Assembly (NCBI GenBank): GCA_029817715.1
Contig: JARUPY010000426.1
Location: 1 to 64,000, forward strand
Direction of reading: 5' to 3'
DNA length: 64,000 nt
Source: Melastoma dodecandrum
Lineage: Eukaryota; Streptophyta; Magnoliopsida; Myrtales; Melastomataceae
Shown: piece by piece, positions 48,441 to 56,066 of the stretch
How positions within the stretch are numbered: position 1 is the stretch's first letter
Layout of the letters: each line of letters starts with the position of its first letter
Made by a program: the position numbers and the translations under genes
Notes under the pieces: generated by a model
What the model was told of the DNA's origin: nothing
Seen by the model: only the letters and a program-made list of their open reading frames with translations
Database searches by the model: none

Positions 48441-48788
48441 TCAGGCGTGGCGGCGCTCGTCGTCGTCGACGGTGCGCGGGCCGCGGAACAGGTCGCTCTG
48501 GCTGGGGTGCTGGACGGAAAGCGCGCCCTCCATGGTCCAGAAGGGGGTGCCGGAGAATCCCTTCTCCTCGGGCAGCTTCGACTTGACGGCCGGCTTCACG
48601 TCGAGGCGGCCGTTCGAGAAGACGAAGTCGAGCGTCAGCGCCATCGAGGCCTTGCCCTCGCCGTCGGGCAGCGCCTCAAGCGTCTCGATCGCGTGGCGCA
48701 TGTGCTCGTCGCACTTCTCGACGAACTTGCCGCGCGAGAGCAGCGGCAGCAGCGCCTCGAAGCGGCGGATGATCGGGCTGTCGGTCAT
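48441..48788 (-). CDS. hypothetical phage protein
   Basis: 115 residues: IIRRFEALLPLLSRGKFVEKCDEHMRHAIETLEAL, a strand block KASMALTLDFVFSNGRLDVKPAVKSKLPEEK and an end SDLFRGPRTVDDDERRHA. Soluble. It lies next to the DUF2303 gene. No named family, but the layout (helices then a beta-hairpin) suggests a real folded protein. Intact. Confidence 0.65.
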   Translation of the reverse strand: MTDSPIIRRFEALLPLLSRGKFVEKCDEHMRHAIETLEALPDGEGKASMALTLDFVFSNGRLDVKPAVKSKLPEEKGFSGTPFWTMEGALSVQHPSQSDLFRGPRTVDDDERRHA

Positions 48789-48798
48789 GAAGGTTCCC

Positions 48799-49431
48799 TC
48801 AGGCTGTGGCGGCGGTCGCGAGCGCCGGCAGGTAGGCGCGGAAGCGGTCGGCGAGCTCCTCGGCGACCCAGGCGGGCGGCATCTCGGCGATGGCGCCGTA
48901 GCTCTGCGCGAGCGGCAGCTTGGCCTCGATCTCGGCGCCCCAGGAGCGCGGCGGGTCGGCCATGAAGTCGCGGCGCTCCGTGACAAGCGCGACGAGGTCG
49001 GCATGGCGGATGCCGGCCCGCTGCGCGGCATCGGGCATCGCGAGGCCGGCGGCGGCGTGAATGACGCGGTCGTGGACGAGCGCCAGCTCGTCGAGCGTCT
49101 CCTGCACGATGGTGCCGAGCAGCGCGCCGCCGTAGCGGGCGACGAGGGCGATCAGCGCCTGGCGCGTCGGCGTGGTGATGTCGCCGATCCGCGACTCGTG
49201 GGCATCGTGCAGCAGCACCCACGGCTTCAAAGCCTCCGGCGCGGCATCGCAGGCGATCAGCGTGTGCAGCCCGACCGAGACGGGCACGCGCGTGGCGCCG
49301 GCATAGCGGGTGAGATGAGAGAGCTGCGCGGCGATCTCGTCGAAGTCGACGTCGGCGACCTGCGGCGCGAGGAGGTCGATCGCGTGGCCGTCGAGGCTCT
49401 GCACCCAGGGTGTGGAGAAGGTCGCCGTCAT
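48799..49431 (-). CDS. HD-domain phosphohydrolase, YfbR-like
   Basis: 210 residues. The HD motif is in WVLLHDAHESRIGDITTP, preceded by a conserved His in VSVGLHTLIACDAAP; a further Asp lies in LALVHDRVIHAAAG. This matches HD nucleotidases such as YfbR, which dephosphorylate dNMPs. In a phage it may adjust nucleotide pools together with the MazG-like protein. Start 49431; its frame is open further upstream but the family begins here. Confidence 0.78.
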   Translation of the reverse strand: MTATFSTPWVQSLDGHAIDLLAPQVADVDFDEIAAQLSHLTRYAGATRVPVSVGLHTLIACDAAPEALKPWVLLHDAHESRIGDITTPTRQALIALVARYGGALLGTIVQETLDELALVHDRVIHAAAGLAMPDAAQRAGIRHADLVALVTERRDFMADPPRSWGAEIEAKLPLAQSYGAIAEMPPAWVAEELADRFRAYLPALATAATA

Positions 49432-49682
49432 CGCAGCACGCCGTAGAAGACGACCGCAAGGATCGCGAGGAGGCCGACGGCAAGGTCGAGCGGGGTCATC
49501 GCGCGCCATCGCGCGCTCCTCGGAAGATGTGCGATCTCGCGGACGGCGACACGGGCCAGCGTGACGAGCGCGATCACAACGCAGATGATGGCGATGGCGC
49601 GGGCGTCGGCGGCCCCAAGAACCGCAAACGGCGGCGGCACGGCGGCGGCCGGCAGCGCCTCGCGGGCGAGATCGGAGCTCAT
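49428..49682 (-). CDS. small membrane protein
   Basis: 84 residues with two hydrophobic helices (AIAIICVVIALVTLARVAV and LDLAVGLLAILAVVFYGVL). The ends overlap both neighbours by four bases. No family recognised. Confidence 0.55.
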   Translation of the reverse strand: MSSDLAREALPAAAVPPPFAVLGAADARAIAIICVVIALVTLARVAVREIAHLPRSARWRAMTPLDLAVGLLAILAVVFYGVLR

Positions 49683-50155
49683 GCCGCGCTCCGGGTCTCG
49701 AGGATGACCGTCTGCTTCGCCACGCCCTTGTCGGCGGCGAGCACGTGGCGGATCTCGTCGACGACCCAGCGCTCGGCCTCGTCGCGAGCGACGGAGGCCT
49801 GCATCGCGAGGTTCAGCGCGAGCTGGTTCACGAGATGCACGATGAGGTGGGTGGCGCCGGCGAAGATGGCGGACGCCTCGGTGCCGCGGCTGGCGGCGCG
49901 ATCCGCCTCGTGGCCGTAGCAGAGCATGAAGGCCTCGACGACCGGCAGCATGCGCGCCTGCGTCCCGGCGGCGTCGTCGCGGCCGGCATGCGGCGCCGCC
50001 TCGTCGCGCGCCGTGCGGATCAGCGCCGCGAGTTCGGGCTCGGCGGCGGCGAGCAGCGTGGCGAGCGCGTCGGGTTGGAGGGGCGCGGCGAAGGTCGGCT
50101 TGCTGCCGGCCGGCGCGCGGACGAGCGCGTCTTCGCAAGAAATGGCGGCGTTCAT
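49679..50155 (-). CDS. hypothetical phage protein
   Basis: 158 residues, mostly helical and Ala-rich: LATLLAAAEPELAALIRTARDEAAPHAGRDD, AFMLCYGHEADRAA, AIFAGATHLIVHLVNQLALNLAMQAS and ERWVVDEIRHVLAADKG. It overlaps its neighbours by four bases on each side. No family recognised. Confidence 0.6.
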   Translation of the reverse strand: MNAAISCEDALVRAPAGSKPTFAAPLQPDALATLLAAAEPELAALIRTARDEAAPHAGRDDAAGTQARMLPVVEAFMLCYGHEADRAASRGTEASAIFAGATHLIVHLVNQLALNLAMQASVARDEAERWVVDEIRHVLAADKGVAKQTVILETRSAA

Positions 50156-50466
50156 GCCGCGCGCGCCCTGTCGGCCCGCGCCTGGCGGGTGCGGGCGGCG
50201 AGAAGGCGGATGAACGCCTCGCGGGCCTGGTCGGCGAAGCGCTGCACGATCGCGCGGCGCCAGCCCAGGCGGACGAGGGAGGCCTCGTCGATCAGGCCCT
50301 GCGCGTCGAAGACGTCGAGGCAGTCGGCGCTCATCCGCGCCACGGTGGCCTCGGGCGCCACCATGTCGGGCCGCAGCACGGGCCACGACCCGTCGGGCAG
50401 CTGCGCCTCGCGGCGCTCGGCGATATCGGCCGGCGTCTCCGCCGGGTGGTCGGTGTACTCGATCAT
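50152..50466 (-). CDS. hypothetical phage protein, first gene of the leftward operon
   Basis: 104 residues, MIEYTDHPAETPADIAERRE, then WPVLRPDMVAPEATVARMSADCLDVFDAQG, LVRLGWRRAIVQRFADQAREAFIRLLAARTRQARA. Helical and basic at the C-terminus. It is directly downstream of PL and so would be the first protein made on induction. No family recognised. Confidence 0.6.
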   Translation of the reverse strand: MIEYTDHPAETPADIAERREAQLPDGSWPVLRPDMVAPEATVARMSADCLDVFDAQGLIDEASLVRLGWRRAIVQRFADQAREAFIRLLAARTRQARADRARAA

Positions 50467-50473
50467 GAGCGAT

Positions 50474-50551
50474 CCCCGTCGCTGTGAACGGGGACGACAA
50501 TAAGCGCGGGATAAATACCGCGTCAAGCCCCTAGCGCGGGTTATTTACCTC
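50474..50551 (-). promoter_or_regulatory. leftward early promoter PL with two repressor operators
   Basis: On the minus strand TTGACG (50521-50526) and TTATTG (50498-50503) are spaced by 17 bp. Operator A, GCGGGATAAATACCGC (50506-50521), fills the spacer; operator B, GCGGGTTATTTACCTC (50536-50551), lies 30 bp upstream. The leader has a CCCCGT/ACGGGG hairpin (50474-50479, 50488-50493) just before the first start codon. Confidence 0.82.
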
Positions 50552-50617
50552 AGCTCCGCAGGACGGCTTTGGTGTAGGCTTTGGGGGCATCACATTCCAT
50601 ACTGCGAGTTTCCTTCG

Positions 50618-50978
50618 TTGCGACGCGCCTTCTTCGCTTTCGCTTTCTGTCTTGCGGTGGGTCTCGCATACGAGGCAACGGCGCTGCCGGAGGGCTATAT
50701 CGATCCGAGCAATGCCTCTGTGAAGACAGGCGAAATGCAGGTCGATCGAAGCTACGCGACCGTAAACTTCTCGGTCACAAAACAACTCTGACAAGTCTGT
50801 CGAGGTCATCGCTGTCGAATGTACAGCGCTGGTGAATGACGAGCCAGTCGAAACCAATGCTGCGCCGATCTCGGGAGTTGCGGCTCACCAAAGGGCGTTT
50901 GGGTCTGTGATGTTTTTCAAAGTACACGGCCGTGCGGCAACCGCTTCTTGCCGCGTCGAATATATCAAGGTTGATTAA
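50618..50978 (+). CDS. small exported protein convergent with the repressor (one frameshift)
   Basis: From TTG 50618 the frame gives RRAFFAFAFCLAVGLAYEATA, a signal peptide, then LPEGYIDPSNASVKTGEMQV, YATVNFSVTK; after one frame change near 50785 it goes on SVEVIAVECTALVNDEP and FGSVMFFKVHGRAATASCRVEYIKVD, stop 50976-50978. About 119 residues, with two cysteines that could form a disulphide. The beta-strand pattern resembles FxLYD-type secreted domains, but I cannot assign it. The 361-nt length is one base over frame. A lysogenic-conversion or superinfection-exclusion gene is possible. Confidence 0.55.
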
Positions 50979-51661
50979 CGACGGTTGAATTTAGCGATCA
51001 CTCGCTGAGCTTTCTGCCACTCTTTGCGATCGAGCTCAAATTGCTTTTCAGGGTTCCACTGGTGAACGGTCCATTTGGCCCGAGTGCCCTTTACTAGATC
51101 CTTCACCATAGCTCGTTCCTCGCCAAGGTCCGGTCTTGAGGAAAGGAATATGTGCTCTTCGCCATGCATCGGCGGAAGGCGAGGATCGATCCACCCGATT
51201 TGCCCCGGCTTTATGGCCGGGATCATCGACTCGCCCGTGAACAAGATGGCGTAAGCTTCTTCGGCGCCCTCAAGAGAGGCAGGCGGTGTCTGATATTCAA
51301 TCGGCCCAGATGACAAAATGAGAGCGCCAGCACCGCCCTCGGCACTCGAATAGACGGGAAGCCTAAACCCATCAGCCATGAACCGGGGTGGGGGTTTGTA
51401 GCCGGATCGAAGCGCATCCGACCCTTTCCCGAGCAAATATTCCGATGTGGTCTCGAGCGCTTTGGCCAAAGCTTCAAGCGTGTCGGTCCTCGGATTATAG
51501 GCAGCGCCACTCCTCAAGGCGCGCCGCAAATTCCTGATAGCGTCGACGCTTCCCATGCGAATGCCAACGGCGCGATCGGTCAAGCCGCCAAGAGCTTCCC
51601 GTCGCTCATCAATGCGATCAAGCAAACCCTTGAGGTCAATGGATATTCCCATGAGGGACAT
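50975..51661 (-). CDS. phage repressor, S24 (LexA/CI-like) family
   Basis: Keeps the prophage silent. 228 residues. N-terminal HTH region LTDRAVGIRMGSVDAIRNLRRALRSG with TLEALAKALETTSEYLLGKG. C-terminal S24 protease fold: catalytic Ser145 in FTGESMIPAIKPGQ and Lys187 in ERAMVKDLV; a possible self-cleavage bond is Ala111-Gly112. These features suggest RecA-stimulated cleavage, so induction by DNA damage. The start codon overlaps operator C1, which suggests autoregulation. Intact. Confidence 0.92.
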   Translation of the reverse strand: MSLMGISIDLKGLLDRIDERREALGGLTDRAVGIRMGSVDAIRNLRRALRSGAAYNPRTDTLEALAKALETTSEYLLGKGSDALRSGYKPPPRFMADGFRLPVYSSAEGGAGALILSSGPIEYQTPPASLEGAEEAYAILFTGESMIPAIKPGQIGWIDPRLPPMHGEEHIFLSSRPDLGEERAMVKDLVKGTRAKWTVHQWNPEKQFELDRKEWQKAQRVIAKFNRR

Positions 51662-51733
51662 TTACCGCGGCGAAAAAAGCGAGTGTTAGCGGTAAATACC
51701 CCGTTGACTTGCGCGGTGGATATACCGCATACC
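51653..51733 (+). promoter_or_regulatory. rightward early promoter PR with three repressor operators
   Basis: Operators: C1 GAGGGACATTTACCGC (51653-51668), C2 ACGGGGTATTTACCGC read on the minus strand (51689-51704), D GCGGTGGATATACCGC (51713-51728). TTGACT (51704-51709) is a -35 box; a weak -10 CATACC lies at 51728-51733 with 18-bp spacing, so D fills the spacer as operator A does in PL. The rightward gene begins at 51740, close to the promoter, so its leader is almost absent. Confidence 0.8.
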
Positions 51734-51739
51734 TAGCGC

Positions 51740-52012
51740 ATGAGGCAGATCGAAACGCTGTTTGTCGTGGCGGAAAGCTTCGCTGTCGCCAAGGGTATTG
51801 GCGAGGCGCGGGTATCGACGTTGGTCTTCAACGACGGCAAACGACTTCAGCGTGTTCGCGAGGGCGCCGATATCGGCACGCGGTCGGTAGATCGCGCGCT
51901 ACGTTGGTTCTCGGAACATTGGCCTGCTGATGCCGAATGGCCAGAGGCCGTGGAGCGGCCTCCCGTTGGGCTCACGCGTCGTATCACGTCTCAGGTTTCT
52001 TCGTCTCTCTGA
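51740..52012 (+). CDS. small phage regulator in the Cro position
   Basis: 90 residues: MRQIETLFVVAESFAVAKGIGEARVSTLVFNDGKRLQRVREGADIGTRS split by a basic region, then VDRALRWFSEHWPADAEWPEAVERP. The N-terminal helix pair and the aromatic W-x4-W-P end are found in other phage proteins placed opposite a repressor. Its role as a Cro-like protein is inferred from position only. It begins 7 bp after the predicted -10, so translation may be leaderless. Confidence 0.6.
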   Translation: MRQIETLFVVAESFAVAKGIGEARVSTLVFNDGKRLQRVREGADIGTRSVDRALRWFSEHWPADAEWPEAVERPPVGLTRRITSQVSSSL

Positions 52013-52148
52013 CCTCCGGCGCTCGATTGATGAGCGGTGTGGGTTGCTTGTCCTGCCGTGGCGTTGGCGCGCCGTGGTCGGCCATCTGTGCTCGGGTGTG
52101 CGGGATATGGGTAGTCTCGTTCTCAACAGCTTGTCTCGTTGTTCTTCG

Positions 52149-52523
52149 ATGTCCTCATCATCGGAGATCGGCATGGACATGTCTGGGGTCTCGAGCACCC
52201 AAACGCGACGCAAGCCACCCCAGGATTGGGTGGAGTTCCTCGAGCACGCGCATCCGCGCGACACGGCGAAGCACGTCGCCGCCCGCATCAAGGGCTCGCC
52301 GCGCACCGTCCAGAAGTGGCTGCACCGCTCGGTGCGGCCGGACTTCGACGCGGTCTTCGCGCTGATCGACGCCTACGGGCCGGAGTTTCTGGCGATCATC
52401 CTGCCGGCCTCGGCGGCGTGGTGCAACGCGTTGGCGCGCGAGGCGCGGCGCGAGCGCATCCGCGCGCAGCAGGCGGCGCTGGATCGCGAGCTGGCCGAGC
52501 TCGCCGCGCCGGGCGGAGACTGA
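52149..52523 (+). CDS. HTH-type phage regulator
   Basis: 124 residues from ATG 52149; ATG 52173 is also possible. HTH: WVEFLEHAHPRDTAKHVAARI, GSPRTVQKWLHRSVRPDFDAVFALIDAYGPEFLAIIL, a DNA-binding domain with recognition helix RTVQKWLH. The C-terminus is a charged helix (REARRERIRAQQAALDRELAELAA). It could activate or time the rightward operon, like a CII- or Q-like gene, but that is speculation. Confidence 0.65.
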   Translation: MSSSSEIGMDMSGVSSTQTRRKPPQDWVEFLEHAHPRDTAKHVAARIKGSPRTVQKWLHRSVRPDFDAVFALIDAYGPEFLAIILPASAAWCNALAREARRERIRAQQAALDRELAELAAPGGD

Positions 52524-52525
52524 CG

Positions 52526-52693
52526 ATGGGCGCGATCACCTGGCGGCTGGCGCGCAGCGCGGCGGCGGAGCCATTCCGGGTCCTCGCCTGGCTCGCCCGC
52601 GTCGCAGGGCGCGGCGGGGCCCTCGCGGGGCGGGGCGGCGCCATCGCGTCGAAGAACCTGACCGCCTGCGCGGATTGGATCGAAGGAGGCTGA
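52526..52693 (+). CDS. short hypothetical phage protein
   Basis: 55 residues, MGAITWRLARSAAAEPFRVL, then AWLARVAGRGGALAGRG and SKNLTACADWIEGG. The first part is amphipathic. The start follows the upstream stop by two bases. Nothing more can be said. Confidence 0.45.
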   Translation: MGAITWRLARSAAAEPFRVLAWLARVAGRGGALAGRGGAIASKNLTACADWIEGG

Positions 52694-52696
52694 ACC

Positions 52697-52996
52697 ATGG
52701 TTTGGGGGCAGACCGGATCGACGCCGGGGGCGGGGTCGATCACGAACATGCGCGAGGATCGCGCGCGGGACGCGTACGCGTATCACAAGAGCGAGGCCCA
52801 TGCCGCGGCGCTGTCGCTGCGCGAGATGGCCGATCGCAGCTTGGTCAACCTCTCGGCGGCGACGCTGCGGATGGCCGAGCGCATCGCCGCCGGTCTGTCG
52901 ATCGAGCAGGTGGCGCTCCGCGAGTACCTCGACACGTGGACCCGCGCGCTCGATCCCGCCGCCGCCGGCCCCGCGCCGCACTGCCTGGGGCTCTGA
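52697..52996 (+). CDS. hypothetical phage protein
   Basis: 99 residues with a long helix DAYAYHKSEAHAAALSLREMADRSLVNLSAATLRMAERIAAGL followed by SIEQVALREYLDTWTRALDP. Start follows GGAGGC. No family recognised; it is in a tight operon, which supports expression. Confidence 0.55.
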   Translation: MVWGQTGSTPGAGSITNMREDRARDAYAYHKSEAHAAALSLREMADRSLVNLSAATLRMAERIAAGLSIEQVALREYLDTWTRALDPAAAGPAPHCLGL

Positions 52997-52999
52997 GCG

Positions 53000-53239
53000 A
53001 TGATCTCGTCTCCCTCCCTCGGCGTCGATCCGCCGGCCCTTATCGAGCCCGCCGGCCGCACCGGTCTCGCGCGTCGCGAGACGCTCGGCGGCCTCGACCT
53101 CTCGCTGCCGCCCGACCTCGGCCAGCTGCTGCGCGGCGCGGCGCAGAAGCTCGGCGAGAGCCCGCGGCTCCTCGCGATCGAGATCCTGCAGACCGTGCTC
53201 GGCGGCGACCTCGTCGACGCCGTGCTGGACCGGGGCTGA
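53000..53239 (+). CDS. hypothetical phage protein
   Basis: 79 residues: ISSPSLGVDPPALIEPAGR, then LGGLDLSLPPDLGQLLRGAAQKLGESPRLLAIEILQTVLGGDLVDAVL. The C-terminal half is helical. It is packed between two other small genes. No family recognised. Confidence 0.5.
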   Translation: MISSPSLGVDPPALIEPAGRTGLARRETLGGLDLSLPPDLGQLLRGAAQKLGESPRLLAIEILQTVLGGDLVDAVLDRG

Positions 53240-53243
53240 GCCG

Positions 53244-53357
53244 ATGGACCCGCACGACGTCGGCCTCGTCTGCCTCGTCGCCGCGCTGGCGCTGGCGGTG
53301 CTGCTGCTCGTCGCCGGCCGCCGCGATTGGCGCGACTTTTCGGAGGGCGAATGGTGA
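53244..53357 (+). CDS. 37-residue membrane protein
   Basis: Reads MDPHDVGLVCLVAALALAVL, LLVAGRRDWRDFSEGEW: one membrane helix flanked by a short acidic N-terminus and a charged tail. It starts five bases after the upstream stop and overlaps the primase start by seven bases. Such tiny frames are missed by most gene callers; the tight packing makes it credible. Confidence 0.5.
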   Translation: MDPHDVGLVCLVAALALAVLLLVAGRRDWRDFSEGEW

Positions 53358-54663
53358 TCGCCGCCGATGCTCCCGTCCCCGGCATTCCCACGGACGCCTG
53401 GCCGAACGTGCGGCCCGAGCGCCGCTTCGCCGTCAAGCTGCCGGCCGAGGTGTGGGAAAAGCCGCGCCTCGCCGCCTACGCACGCGGCGAGCCGCGGCGC
53501 GACCTCGCCCGCGCCAAGGCCGAGCACCCGCTCGCCGAGGTGATGGCGCGCGAATGCGACGTGCGCTGGGGCGGCGCCGGCCGGTATCGCGCCGCCGCCT
53601 GCCTCTGCGCGCCGAAGGCCGGCAAGCGGCCGCTGTGGGTCGACACGCAGACGCAGACCTGGGGCTGCTTCGCCGCCGGCTCGGCGTGCGGCGGCGACGT
53701 GTTCGACCTCCTCGCGCAATTCAAGGGTCTCACCTTCCCGCAGGCGTTCGACCTGCTGATGGGCGTCGACACCGTCTCCGTCTCGCCGGAGCGCGCCGCC
53801 GCGCTGGCGGCCGAGCGCGAGCGGGCGAAGGCGGAGCGGGCCGCGGCGGACGCCGCTGCCGACGAGGCCAAGCGCGAGAAGGCGTTCGCGCTGTGGGCGG
53901 CCCGCGCGGCCGACGGCGGGCACGGCGGCCGAGGCCTACTTCCGCCATCGCGGGCTCGAGCCGCTGGTCTCGAAGGCGCTGCGCTTCGCGCCCGACGAGC
54001 CCTACTGGGACGATTCCTCCGGCACGCTCGAGGTGGTGCACCGCGGCCCCTGCCTCGTCGCGGCGATCCAGGCGCCCGACGGCAGGTTCTTCGGGCTGCA
54101 CCGCACCTGGCTCGATCCGCGGCTCGCGACGGGCACCTGCCCGCCGGAGGCCAAGGGCACGGCGATCCTGCACGCCGCCGACGGACGCAAGCTGCCGGCG
54201 AAGAAGATGCGGGCCGGCAAGCAGGGCGGCGCGATTCCGGCTCGTCGATCATGACGGAAGCGCCGTAGGGCGGCGCGGGCTGATCGTCGGCGAGGGGATC
54301 GAGACCACGCTGACCGTCTACCAGGGCCTCGTGCGGCGCGGCTCCCGGGTGAGCTGGCACGCCTGGGCGGCCGGTGATCTCGGCAACATGGCGGGGCGCG
54401 GCCTCGGCCCGTCGACGCCGCATCCCGACAAGCCGGGCCGGTGGGTGCCCTCGCGCGAGCCCGACCCGCAGGCGCCGGGCCTGCTGCCGCCGCCATGGGC
54501 CGACTGCGCGGTGATGCTCGGCGACGGCGACAGCGACGCCGTGATCACGCAGGCCAAGCTCGCCTGCGGCCAGGCCCGCTGGCAGGCGGCGGGCTGCCCG
54601 ACCGACGTCGTGATGGCGCCGGCCGACATGGACTTCAACGACCTGGTGCGGGGGCTGCGATGA
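53351..54663 (+). CDS. Toprim-domain primase (two frameshifts)
   Basis: Phage primase of the zinc-finger plus Toprim type. N-terminal part has the CHC2-like block RYRAAACLCAPKAGKRPLWVDTQTQTWGCFAAGSACGGDVFDLLAQFKG with several Cys. The Toprim core is GLIVGEGIETTLTVYQGL and DCAVMLGDGDSDAVITQAKL, with the acidic pair at ADMDFNDLVRG. One extra C near 53925 (restores TAAEAYFRHRGLEPL) and one near 54236 (restores GGAIRLVDHDGS) break the frame. About 437 residues after repair. It overlaps the helicase start. Confidence 0.85.
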
Positions 54664-56066
54664 GCGCGGCCTATCAGTCCTTCCTCGCCGCGAAGCGCAT
54701 CGCCGATCCAGCGACCGGCCTTGCGGATCTGCCGCCTCTGCACGCGGCGCTGTTTCCGTTCCAACGCGACGTCGTCGCCTGGGCGTTGCGGCGCGGCCGC
54801 GCGGCGCTGTTCGCCGGCACCGGTCTCGGCAAGACGCTCATGGAATTGGCCTGGGGCTCAACCATCGCAGCTGCGACAGGCGGAGCTATCCTGCATTTTG
54901 CGCCGCCGGCCGTCGCCGCGGCGCAGATCGTGCCCGAGGCGCGCAAGTTCGGCATCGCGGCGCGGCTTGTGCGCGAGCAGAGCGAGTGTGCGCCGGGCAT
55001 CAACGTCACCAACTACCAGAAGATCGAGCACTTCGATCTCGCCGCCTTCCAAGGCCTGGTGCTCGACGAAAGTTCGATCCTGAAGTCGACTGACGGGCAC
55101 TACCGCACGCGGCTGATCCGCGAGGCGGCCAGCGTTCCCTTTCGCCTCGCTGCCACCGCGACGCCAGCGCCCAACGACTTCATGGAGCTGGGCAACCATG
55201 CCGAGTTCCTAGGCGTGATGCGCCACACCGACATGCTGGCGAGCTTCTTCACCCACGACGGCGGCGACACCGGCACGTGGCGGCTCAAGGGCCATGCCGA
55301 GCAGGCGTTCTGGGCTTGGATGGCATCGTGGGCGGTGATGCTGCGCGAGCCGGCCGATCTTGGCTATCCGAACGACGGCTTTGATCTGCCGCCTCTGCGC
55401 CAGCATCAGCATGTAGTCGCCGCCGACTATTGCGCGCCAGCCGACACGGGCCTGCTGTTCCCGATGCAGGCGACGACGCTGGCCGACCGGTTGGCCGCGC
55501 GTCGCGCCACCGTCGATCAGCGCGTCGCACACGCCGCAGCAATCACGCCGCCCGACGAGCCTTTCGTCTGGTGGTGCAACCTGAACGCCGAGAGCGAAGC
55601 GCTGGCGCGCGCGATTCCCGGCGCCGTCGAGGTGCGCGGCTCGGACGGCGACAGCGACAAGGAAGCGAAGCTGATCGGCTTCAGCGAAGGCCGCATTCGC
55701 GTCCTGGTGACCAAGCCGTCGATCGCGGGGTTCGGCATGAACTGGCAGCATTGCGCCCAGACCGGCTTCGTCGGGCTCAACGACAGCTGGGAGCAGATCT
55801 ACCAGGCGATCCGCCGCTTCTGGCGGTTCGGCCAGTCGCGCCCCGTCGACGCGCATTTCATCGCGGCCGAGACCGAAGGGGCTGTCGTCGCCAACTTGCG
55901 CCGCAAGGAAGCCGACGCCGCGCGCATGGCCGCGGCCATGGTCCGCCACATGGCCGGGTTCTCGTCGCACGAGGTGCGTGGGCTCGAGCGCGACAGGCCC
56001 GATTACGACCCGCGTCAGCCGATGGTGCTGCCGGCTTGGCTCGACAGAATCGGAGATGCCGCATGA
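54660..56066 (+). CDS. SNF2/DEAD-type DNA helicase
   Basis: 468 residues, intact. Walker A is in AALFAGTGLGKTLMELAW, the DEAH-like box in GLVLDESSILKS, motif III in LAATATPAPNDFMELGNHAEFL, and C-terminal motifs VLVTKPSIAGFGMNWQHC and WEQIYQAIRRFWRFGQ (arginine finger region). Phage helicases of this type often lie before a DNA methyltransferase gene, as here. No nuclease domain, so it is not a restriction subunit. ATGA overlap with both neighbours. Confidence 0.88.
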   Translation: MSAAYQSFLAAKRIADPATGLADLPPLHAALFPFQRDVVAWALRRGRAALFAGTGLGKTLMELAWGSTIAAATGGAILHFAPPAVAAAQIVPEARKFGIAARLVREQSECAPGINVTNYQKIEHFDLAAFQGLVLDESSILKSTDGHYRTRLIREAASVPFRLAATATPAPNDFMELGNHAEFLGVMRHTDMLASFFTHDGGDTGTWRLKGHAEQAFWAWMASWAVMLREPADLGYPNDGFDLPPLRQHQHVVAADYCAPADTGLLFPMQATTLADRLAARRATVDQRVAHAAAITPPDEPFVWWCNLNAESEALARAIPGAVEVRGSDGDSDKEAKLIGFSEGRIRVLVTKPSIAGFGMNWQHCAQTGFVGLNDSWEQIYQAIRRFWRFGQSRPVDAHFIAAETEGAVVANLRRKEADAARMAAAMVRHMAGFSSHEVRGLERDRPDYDPRQPMVLPAWLDRIGDAA

